From assembly GCF_009696265.1 (NCBI RefSeq), contig NZ_VUMH01000001.1, positions 310,001-374,000 of the forward strand: a stretch of 64,000 bases of DNA, given 5' to 3'. The notes under the pieces are model-generated. The model saw nothing but the letters and a program-made list of their open reading frames with translations. It did not search any database and was not told the origin of the DNA. Positions 52,412 to 59,823 of the stretch are shown here, in pieces; position 1 is the stretch's first letter, and every line of letters starts with the position of its first letter. Source of the DNA: Desulfovibrio porci (lineage in GTDB: Bacteria; Desulfobacterota; Desulfovibrionia; Desulfovibrionales; Desulfovibrionaceae). The translations under genes and the position numbers were made by a program.

Positions 52412-54082
52412 GTGTTTCTCCAGCGCGCCGTTTTCTGGACAATATTCTGTTGCTTGTGTCTGGGCTTTGTCGAGCCGGCTTTTGCCGCGTCACCCCAGCC
52501 CGCCGAAGCGGCGCGCGTGATCGCCGTGGCGCCCGGGGCTTTTGTCCAGCGCGGAAACGAGCGTACGCCGCTCAGGCTTAAAGACCCGCTGTACAAAGAA
52601 GACAAGGTCAGCACCAATGCCACCGGCAAGCTGCAACTGCTTTTTGCCGACGACACTACTGTGGCCGTCGCGCCCGACAGTCTGATCAATATCGCGGATT
52701 TCAGCTTCGGCGGTCCGGCCAAGGCCAGTTTCGCATTGGGCGTGGGCCGTGGTCTGGCCCGTGTGGTCACCGGCAAGGTGGTGCAGCGGAATCGCGAAGG
52801 GTTCAAGGTCACCACACCGCACGCCACGGTGGGCATCCGCGGCACCATTCTGACAGCCGACGTACGCAATCCATCCCAGAGCAAATTCATCCTCAGCCAA
52901 CTGGGCGCGGGACATGTTGTCAGCGTGGTAAACGCCTCCACGGGCCAGCATACGGAAATGCCCAAGGCCGGTCTGACCACTGAAGCGGGGGCCGCCGGCA
53001 ATGTGCTGCGTCCGGCCACGCCTGCGGAAATGAGCGTGGTGCAGACCGTGACGCGCCAGACTCGCCAAGCGCCGCACCCCCCCGCTACGGGCAACGCTGC
53101 GGCTCGGGGTACGGCAACGGCGGCCCGAGCGCAGGCGCAATCATCGACTGCTGCTAAAAATCCGGCAACGATGAGTACTCCCGCTCCCATGGCCGCGGCC
53201 GGCGTGGAAGATCCCTCCGGAGGGCACAGCGTGGCCGGCAAGGGCAACACCACAGTCAGCCAGGTTGCCGCCACAGCCCCTAAAAGAAACGAGGATATCC
53301 TGCACGTTGTGACCGGTAATCTTGCCGATAGCTCTGCCCCCGGCGCCGCCACGCCTGATTCTAGGCCCGGCGGCGGTTCCACATCCGGCGGCTCCACGCC
53401 TGCCCCCACGTCCGGCGGCGATTCCACCCCCGGTGGCGACCTTACTCCTGATCCTACACCCGGCGGCTCCACGCCCGGGGGGTCCAGCCCCGGCGGCTCT
53501 ACACCCGATCCCATGCCCGGTGGAAGCTCCACGCCCGGCGGCGACCTTGCTCCTGACTCTACACCCGGCGGCGATTCCTCCCCCGGCGGTGACCTCACGC
53601 CTGGTCCCGCGCCCGGTGACGATTCCACGACCGGTGGAGATCTCACTCCTGATCCCATGCCCGGCGGTGATCTCACACCCGGCGCGGGCGACAATCCCAG
53701 TGGGATTACGGCCAGTTATCAGGGAACGCTTATGGGCACGGAATCCAGCATAGGCATAGGCGGCACATTCGGTTTTGACGTAAATCTGGGCAGCGGAGGC
53801 ATAGACAACGGCGTTATGGTGGTTGGTCCAGGCACCTCAACTCCCGACAGTGCGGTCGCCAACAGCTTCACCAACGGTACCGGCCAGATGGATCGCGACA
53901 ACGGCAACTTCAACGTGGGCGACTTCACTCCCGATTCTCTGCATCCCGATGCCAGCGCATCCATGAACGGCAATATCAGCGGCAACGACACGGTGACGGT
54001 AGAGCACTGGGAGGTCCAACGCCCCGGGAATCCGGGAGGCGACCTCAGCGGTACAGGCAGCGGTTCCAAAGTATCTCCGTAA
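52412..54082 (+). CDS. Secreted FecR-domain protein with Gly/Pro/Thr/Ser-rich repeat linker
   Basis: This 556-residue protein begins with a GTG (CGGAGG upstream) and a Sec signal ending EPAFA. A FecR domain follows (about residues 35-165; RNEREG-type VVQRNREGFKVTTPHATVGI and RGTILTADV). The middle is an Ala/Thr/Gln-rich stretch, then about 120 residues of degenerate PGGDLTPDPTPGGSTP-like repeats (nt 53340-53700). The C-terminal ~125 residues (SYQGTLMGTESSIGIGG and on) look like a beta-rich barrel or lipocalin-like domain of the kind seen in TbpB-like surface proteins. It lies 23 bp upstream of a Slam-like outer-membrane gene. It may be a sensor or cargo exposed at the cell surface. Confidence 0.8.
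   Translation: MFLQRAVFWTIFCCLCLGFVEPAFAASPQPAEAARVIAVAPGAFVQRGNERTPLRLKDPLYKEDKVSTNATGKLQLLFADDTTVAVAPDSLINIADFSFGGPAKASFALGVGRGLARVVTGKVVQRNREGFKVTTPHATVGIRGTILTADVRNPSQSKFILSQLGAGHVVSVVNASTGQHTEMPKAGLTTEAGAAGNVLRPATPAEMSVVQTVTRQTRQAPHPPATGNAAARGTATAARAQAQSSTAAKNPATMSTPAPMAAAGVEDPSGGHSVAGKGNTTVSQVAATAPKRNEDILHVVTGNLADSSAPGAATPDSRPGGGSTSGGSTPAPTSGGDSTPGGDLTPDPTPGGSTPGGSSPGGSTPDPMPGGSSTPGGDLAPDSTPGGDSSPGGDLTPGPAPGDDSTTGGDLTPDPMPGGDLTPGAGDNPSGITASYQGTLMGTESSIGIGGTFGFDVNLGSGGIDNGVMVVGPGTSTPDSAVANSFTNGTGQMDRDNGNFNVGDFTPDSLHPDASASMNGNISGNDTVTVEHWEVQRPGNPGGDLSGTGSGSKVSP
53340..53700 (+). repeat. Degenerate tandem repeat encoding PGGD/S-x-TP-type units
   Basis: Short, imperfect units encode Pro-Gly-Gly-(Asp/Ser)-(Ser/Leu)-Thr-Pro variations, many on a GGCGG or CCCGGC core. 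Such repeats can change copy number by slippage. Confidence 0.75.
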
Positions 54083-54105
54083 CTTCGCACAGACGGCACC
54101 GGCAC

Positions 54106-55458
54106 ATGCCCCGTCATACACATCCGTTCCTGCTCTGGGCGATTCTTTTTTCGTTGCTTTTTTACTGCGGCCAAGGGCAGGCAGCGGCGGCGTTGCCCGT
54201 CCTTGGTCTGGCTTTGGACCAAAGCCGCGCCCAGGCCAAAACGCTCCTGAACAAAGGCCGGCACGAGGAAGCCTATCAGCTTTATATGCGCCTTTTGCGC
54301 GAAGAGCCGGACAATGACGAAACCAATTATGGTCTGGCTCTGGCCGCCAGCCGCACCAAGCGCTATCCACAGGCTCTGCTGGCCTTTGAACGCCTCACCG
54401 ACCGCTATCCGGCCAACGCCGATCTGCGCCGCTTCCTGGCCGACATCTATCTGCGCCTGGACGACAAAGAGGCCGCCCGGCGCGAACTGAATCTGGCCCG
54501 ACAGTACGATCCCACACTCACGGACACGCGCATCACCCGTATTCTGGAGCGTATGGAGAACGCCCAGGCCCTCTTTCAGGCTCATGGCCGGGTCAGCGGC
54601 GGCATCATGTACGACTCCAACGCCAACCAAGGCCCGGCTTCAGAGCGCATGAGCCTTGGCATTTTCGACAATGTGAGCGTGCATGGGGTCAAGGCCGTGG
54701 ATAGTTGGGGCTCCTACCTCAACGGCATGCTGGATATGGGCTGGCGCATGAGCGAGGACAGCCCATGGTGGCTGGTGTCGGATATAGCCTTTTTCAAACG
54801 CTGGAACGGCAACCCAAAACTGCTTACCAACAATGAGTTCGCCTGGGGCCGGGCCTCGCTGGGCCTGCGCCATACTTCGTCCAAGACACTGGCCGGATTG
54901 CGCTTCAAGGCGGAAATGGCGGACCAGAATCTGGACCAGCGCGTGCGCGTGCTGGGGCCGGAAGCCACCTTTGTCTGGGCGGCGCTGCCCAATTTGCAGT
55001 TCATCACCCGGGCCGCTCTGGAAAAACGGGTCTACAGTATGGATATCGGCCGCGACGGCACCTACTGGTGGGTAGGGGAATATCTTCGTGTGCTGCTGGG
55101 CGCGTCTGGCCATGAAATGACGCTGGGCCTGCGCTCGCTGGGCTCGGCCGTGGACGTTGCCGACTACAGCTACAACGGCCTGGAAGCCAGTCTGCGCCTG
55201 CGCCTCAAAGTCACGGACAAATTCCACCTGCTGCCCTTCGCTTCCGTGCGTCGCGAAAATTATTACGGCCCGCCCACCGTACTGGAACTTGATGACCGCC
55301 GGGATACCGTTCTCCACACCGGCCTGTTCGCCATATACAACCTGACGGCCAATCTTCAGGCGGAAGCCGGCGTGCAGTACGTAGACACCCGCTCCTCTTC
55401 CCCGCTGTACAGCTACCAGCAGCATACCTTCAATATGGGGCTGGCCTGGACGTTCTGA
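54106..55458 (+). CDS. TPR plus outer-membrane barrel protein, Slam/DUF560-like
   Basis: This 450-residue protein has a signal peptide (ending GQAAA) and an N-terminal TPR region (about residues 40-145; GRHEEAYQLYMRLLREEPDN, then QALLAFERLTDRYPAN). A C-terminal barrel of about 300 residues begins VSGGIMYDSNANQGP and ends FNMGLAWTF. This TPR-barrel plan and the YDSNAN motif resemble Slam (surface lipoprotein assembly modulator) proteins, which move lipoproteins or secreted partners to the surface. The upstream FecR-domain protein is its probable partner; it is not itself a lipoprotein, as its signal lacks a lipobox. Family assignment is from memory of motif patterns. Confidence 0.75.
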   Translation: MPRHTHPFLLWAILFSLLFYCGQGQAAAALPVLGLALDQSRAQAKTLLNKGRHEEAYQLYMRLLREEPDNDETNYGLALAASRTKRYPQALLAFERLTDRYPANADLRRFLADIYLRLDDKEAARRELNLARQYDPTLTDTRITRILERMENAQALFQAHGRVSGGIMYDSNANQGPASERMSLGIFDNVSVHGVKAVDSWGSYLNGMLDMGWRMSEDSPWWLVSDIAFFKRWNGNPKLLTNNEFAWGRASLGLRHTSSKTLAGLRFKAEMADQNLDQRVRVLGPEATFVWAALPNLQFITRAALEKRVYSMDIGRDGTYWWVGEYLRVLLGASGHEMTLGLRSLGSAVDVADYSYNGLEASLRLRLKVTDKFHLLPFASVRRENYYGPPTVLELDDRRDTVLHTGLFAIYNLTANLQAEAGVQYVDTRSSSPLYSYQQHTFNMGLAWTF

Positions 55459-55570
55459 ACCCGCCCGCAAGGGCTGAACCCGGACGCGCCCGCAATGCAG
55501 CCGCGTCTCCCTTGGACCTGCCCGCATTGCGGCAGCATACAAAATCCGCCAAGAATGGAGTCGGCACAGC

Positions 55571-57769
55571 ATGCCCAGACCATCCGGACATCCACCCCTG
55601 CGGCGCGCGGTCCTGACCCTTCTGCCCAGCCTGGCCGTCTGTGCTCTGCTGCTGACGTTGTACCTGCTTCAGCCGCCTTTGCTCCGGCAACTCGACAACG
55701 AAATCTATGATCTTTTTCTTACTTCCCGTCAGGCCCCGCCACCTTCGGATGTGCCGGTGGTGGTGGACATCGACGAAAAGAGCCTGACCGCGTACGGTCA
55801 ATGGCCCTGGCCCCGCTACCTGTTGGCCCGGCTTATCGAGACCCTGACCCAAAACGGCGCGGCTTGCGTGGCCCTGGACATCCTGCTGGCCGAGCCGGAT
55901 CGCAGCTCTCCCGACCTTCTGCGCCGGCGCCTGCGCAAGGATTTCGGAGTGGAGCTGGATCTCGGCAAACTGCCGCCCGAACTGGCGGACAATGACGTTC
56001 TGCTGGCCGAAACCCTCGCCCGGAATCCCGTGGTGCTCGGCGTGTTCATGCAGTTCGATCCCTACAAAAATCTGCCCTCTCCCCTGCCCCGGCCCACGGG
56101 CCTGGCCGAGCAGACCCCCGCAGGCGCGCCGCCGCCACGCGAAACCGTCATGCGCGCCGTTTCGGCTCTGCTGCCCCTGGCCGTTTTCAGCCGGGAAACG
56201 CCGGTGGGAGCCATCAATGTGGCCCCAAGTAATGACGGCGTGGTGCGCGAGGTGCCCCTGCTCTACCGCCTGGGCGACAATATCTACGCCAACCTTTCCC
56301 TGCGCGCGCTCATGCGCGGGCTGGACGCCGGAACCATGATCCTGCGTTCCGGCCCCGAGGGACTCACGGAAATCCGGGTAGGCCCATACCGTATTCCTGT
56401 ATCGGCGCAGGGCCTGATGCGCGTTCCTTTCAAAGGCCCGCGCGGGGTTTATCCCTATTATAGCGCCGCCGATATTCTGGAGCGGCGCGTCCCGCCAGAG
56501 CAACTTGAGGGCCGGATCGTTTTTGTGGGCACGTCCGCGGCCGGCCTTCAGGACATACGCGCCACGCCCTTTGACGCAGTCTATCCCGGCGTGGAGGTGC
56601 ACGCCGCAGTGGTGGACGCCATTCTGAACGGTGATTACATCGCGCGCCCGGACTACACGCCCGGCATCCAGACTCTGGCCATTCTTCTGGCCGGACTGGC
56701 GGCGGCAGCGGTATTCAATTTCACCCGGGCCTTCATTTACGGCCCGGCCTGCCTGCTCCTGGCCGGGTGCGCGCTCTGGGGCTCCGGCCATCTTTTCGCC
56801 CAGGGGCAGTTCATTTCACCGCTCTACGTGATCCTGACCATCCTGGCCCAAGGCCTCTGCATTCTGCCCGTGCGCTTCTGGCAGGAGGAAAAGCAGAAGC
56901 GCATGCTGCGCCAGGCCTTCAGCCGCTATGTGGCCCCGGAGGTCGTGGCGCGCATCGCCGCCCGGGAGGGCGACATCTTTGCCGGCGAGGAACGCGAGGT
57001 GAGCGTGCTCTTCACCGACGTGCGCGGCTTCACCAGCCTTTCGGAAAAACTGGCCCCCCAGCAGGTGGTAACATTGCTCAACCGCTATTTCACGCCCATG
57101 ACCGCCTGCGTGCGTGACAGCGGCGGCACGCTGGACAAATTCATCGGCGACGCCATCATGGCCTTCTGGAACGCCCCTCTGGACGTCCCGGACCATGCCC
57201 GGCGGGCCGTGACCGCCGCTGTACGCATGCAGCATCTGCTGCGCGAACTCAATCCCGCGCTGGAAAAAGAGTTCGGCGTGCGCCTGCGCATCGGCGCGGG
57301 CCTGCACTGCGGGCCCGTCTACGTGGGCAATATGGGCTCCGAGGATCTGCTGGACTACACCTGCATCGGCGACACGGTCAATCTGGCCTCGCGCCTGGAA
57401 GGCATGTGCGCCAAATACGGAGCTGAAGTGGTGGTCAGCGGCGACATGGCGGCCCGTTGCGACGCGGCCTTTTACTTCCGCGCTCTGGACAGCATCCGGG
57501 TCAAGGGCAAATCCCGACCGGTAAGCATCTTCTCAGTGCATGAGCCGGAAGAAGCCCGGCGCCGCGAGGCGGAATTCGCCACCACGGCGGAAGCCCTCCG
57601 GCTTTACGCTCAGGGCGATTTCGCCGAAGCCGGCCGCCTCTTCGACGGCTTGCGAGAATCATTCCGCGAGAGTACAGTGTTCTACGAAGTATACAGCAGC
57701 CGTTGCGCGGCGCTTTGCGCGGACCCGCCCGAGGTCTGGGACGGCATCTGGACGTTTAACAGCAAATGA
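55571..57769 (+). CDS. CHASE2-sensor class III adenylate/guanylate cyclase
   Basis: This 732-residue membrane protein has one N-terminal helix, a periplasmic CHASE2 domain (about residues 40-345, with VVVDIDEKSLTAYGQWPWPR and FVGTSAAGLQDIRATPFDAVYPGVEVHA), then about three membrane helices. The class III cyclase domain has SVLFTDVRGFTSLSE (first metal Asp), DKFIGDAIMAFWNAP (second metal Asp) and YTCIGDTVNLASRLE (transition-state Asn/Arg). The catalytic residues look complete, so cAMP is the likely product. A tail of about 80 residues follows. FecR and CHASE2 genes occur together in other envelope-sensing loci. The next gene starts 7 bp downstream. Confidence 0.92.
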   Translation: MPRPSGHPPLRRAVLTLLPSLAVCALLLTLYLLQPPLLRQLDNEIYDLFLTSRQAPPPSDVPVVVDIDEKSLTAYGQWPWPRYLLARLIETLTQNGAACVALDILLAEPDRSSPDLLRRRLRKDFGVELDLGKLPPELADNDVLLAETLARNPVVLGVFMQFDPYKNLPSPLPRPTGLAEQTPAGAPPPRETVMRAVSALLPLAVFSRETPVGAINVAPSNDGVVREVPLLYRLGDNIYANLSLRALMRGLDAGTMILRSGPEGLTEIRVGPYRIPVSAQGLMRVPFKGPRGVYPYYSAADILERRVPPEQLEGRIVFVGTSAAGLQDIRATPFDAVYPGVEVHAAVVDAILNGDYIARPDYTPGIQTLAILLAGLAAAAVFNFTRAFIYGPACLLLAGCALWGSGHLFAQGQFISPLYVILTILAQGLCILPVRFWQEEKQKRMLRQAFSRYVAPEVVARIAAREGDIFAGEEREVSVLFTDVRGFTSLSEKLAPQQVVTLLNRYFTPMTACVRDSGGTLDKFIGDAIMAFWNAPLDVPDHARRAVTAAVRMQHLLRELNPALEKEFGVRLRIGAGLHCGPVYVGNMGSEDLLDYTCIGDTVNLASRLEGMCAKYGAEVVVSGDMAARCDAAFYFRALDSIRVKGKSRPVSIFSVHEPEEARRREAEFATTAEALRLYAQGDFAEAGRLFDGLRESFRESTVFYEVYSSRCAALCADPPEVWDGIWTFNSK

Positions 57770-57776
57770 GGCTGGC

Positions 57777-59816
57777 ATGAAAATCCGGCTGTGGGGTACG
57801 CGAGGTTCCGTTCCCGTGCCCTCGCCGCAGATGGCGCGTTATGGGGGAGACACCACCTGCGTGGAGATCCGGTCCGATTCCGGCGACCGGCTGATTCTGG
57901 ACGCCGGCACGGGCATTTATGCCCTTGGCGACTGCATGGATCACGAAGTCCCCACGGATTGCACCATCTGCTTCAGCCATGCCCACTGGGATCACCTCCA
58001 GGGGCTGCCGCATTTCAAGCCGCTCTACAATCCCAGTTGGCGTCTGAGCATGCGCGGCCCCACGCTGGGGGGTGTTCCTTTTTCCCAGAGTCTCCTGGAA
58101 ATCTTTGACGAAAAACATTTTCCCGTTCCCTGGCGGGAACTGCCCCAGCGGCCCGTCCTGGAATTCACGCCCGGCGAGGAATTCCGGGTGGGCGACATGA
58201 CGGTGAAGACCTGCCCCACAGTGCATCCCGGCTCCTGCACGGCTTACCGCATTGAGGCCGACGGCTGGAGTTTCGTTTTCACCGGCGATCACGAATGCGG
58301 CGACAAGCCGGACAATCCGGCCGTGGAGCGTCTGCTGGATTTTACAGCCGGCGCGGACGTCGTGCTGGCGGACGGGCACTATTTCGCCCGAGACTATGCC
58401 CTGCACCGCGGCTGGGGACACAGCGCGCAGGAACAATGGCCCGCGGCTCTGGCCCAACGCGGAGTCAGGCATCTGATCTTTACCCACTACGCCCCCTCCT
58501 ATTGCGACAGCGAGCTGGACAAAGCCTTCGACAGCCTGCGGGAAAATTGCCGCAGTCTGTCCATCAGCCTTCAGATGGGCTGCCAGGGCATGCTGATCAC
58601 CTCCCACGGCGGCGAAACGGAGGAACAGGAAGAGAGCCTGGAATCCATCAACTGCAAGCTCTGCGATTTCTTCCACCGCATTTCACATTTTTCCGACACC
58701 AACATCGTGCTGGACAGCGTTCTGAATCAGGCCCGCGCCATGAGCAACGCCGACGCGGGCACCATCTATCTGGTGGAGGACAACAAGCTGGTCTTTTCCT
58801 ACGCGGCCAACGACACGCTCTTCCCCGGCTCGGAAGCCAACAAATACGCCTATCTCAACGCCAGCCTGCCTCTGGATACCCGTTCCATCGCCGGTTTTGT
58901 GGCCTGCACGGGCCGCGCCCTGAACATTCCGGACGTGCGCTCCATTTCGACCAATGAGCCGTATTCCTTCAACGACGCCTTTGACCTGTCTACGGGCTAC
59001 CGCACGGTATCCATGCTCACCTTGCCCTTTACGGACGTGCAAAACCGGATTCTGGGCGTCCTGCAACTGATCAACAGCATGAACAACGGCCGGGTGCAGG
59101 CCTTTACGCCCAGCATGGCGCGCTATGTGGGCCGCATGGTGATGCTGGCCGGCAATTCCCTGGAACGGGCTCGCATGGCCAACGATCTCATCCTGCGGAT
59201 GCTCAGGACAGCCTCGTTGCGCGACCCGCGCGAAACGGCCAGCCATGTGCGCCGCGTGGGAGCCATGGCCGCCGAAATTTACCACCGCTGGGCTGAAAAA
59301 CACGGCCTGCTCTCCGATGAAATCCGCGCGGCCAAAGGCCGCCTGCGCCTGGCGGCCATGCTGCACGACGTGGGCAAGGTGGGCATACCCGACGCCATTC
59401 TGAAAAAACCCGGACGCCTGACACCCGAAGAGCGCAAGGTCATGGAAAAGCACGCGGTCATGGGCGCGCGCCTGTTTGAAAACGCCACCCAGGATGTGGA
59501 CGTGCTGGCCTATACCATCGCCCTGCACCACCATCAGCGATGGGACGGGAAAGGCTATACCGGCTCGCCCGAGCATCCGCTGCTGGCCGCCACGGACATC
59601 CCCCTGGCGGCCCGCATCACGGCCATCGCCGACGTCTACGACGCCCTGATCTCCCGGCGCTGCTACAAAGAGGCCTGGGACGTGAAGGACGCCGTGGATA
59701 TTCTGCGTCAGGACGCGGGCAGCCACTTTGATCCCGAGCTGGTCGACGTCTTCATGGAAATCCACGACGTGATCACCGCCATCCACAAACGTTTTCCAGA
59801 TCAGGAAGACGTGTGA
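57777..59816 (+). CDS. Metallo-beta-lactamase-fold, GAF and HD-GYP-like three-domain protein
   Basis: This cytosolic 679-residue fusion opens with an MBL-fold hydrolase (MKIRLWGTRGSVPVPSPQMA, GTGIYALG, SHAHWDHLQG, TGDHECG, FTHYAPSY), close in style to class III cyclic-nucleotide phosphodiesterases and RNase Z relatives. A GAF domain follows (about 300-460; ARAMSNADAGTIYLV). The C-terminal HD-GYP-like domain has LHDVGKVGIPDAILKKPG, MEKHAVMGA and ALHHHQRWDGKGYTG, the last degenerate (GYT for GYP). The start is the ATG 7 bp after the CHASE2 cyclase, so the two are tightly linked. The set suggests a protein that may turn over both cAMP and c-di-GMP. An in-frame start 79 codons upstream would overlap the cyclase and is rejected. 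Confidence 0.9.
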   Translation: MKIRLWGTRGSVPVPSPQMARYGGDTTCVEIRSDSGDRLILDAGTGIYALGDCMDHEVPTDCTICFSHAHWDHLQGLPHFKPLYNPSWRLSMRGPTLGGVPFSQSLLEIFDEKHFPVPWRELPQRPVLEFTPGEEFRVGDMTVKTCPTVHPGSCTAYRIEADGWSFVFTGDHECGDKPDNPAVERLLDFTAGADVVLADGHYFARDYALHRGWGHSAQEQWPAALAQRGVRHLIFTHYAPSYCDSELDKAFDSLRENCRSLSISLQMGCQGMLITSHGGETEEQEESLESINCKLCDFFHRISHFSDTNIVLDSVLNQARAMSNADAGTIYLVEDNKLVFSYAANDTLFPGSEANKYAYLNASLPLDTRSIAGFVACTGRALNIPDVRSISTNEPYSFNDAFDLSTGYRTVSMLTLPFTDVQNRILGVLQLINSMNNGRVQAFTPSMARYVGRMVMLAGNSLERARMANDLILRMLRTASLRDPRETASHVRRVGAMAAEIYHRWAEKHGLLSDEIRAAKGRLRLAAMLHDVGKVGIPDAILKKPGRLTPEERKVMEKHAVMGARLFENATQDVDVLAYTIALHHHQRWDGKGYTGSPEHPLLAATDIPLAARITAIADVYDALISRRCYKEAWDVKDAVDILRQDAGSHFDPELVDVFMEIHDVITAIHKRFPDQEDV

Positions 59817-59823
59817 GAGAATT

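Noticed and set aside
53340..53700. CRISPR array
   Set aside because: Units are short, imperfect, without spacers, and remain in the coding frame of the FecR-domain protein.
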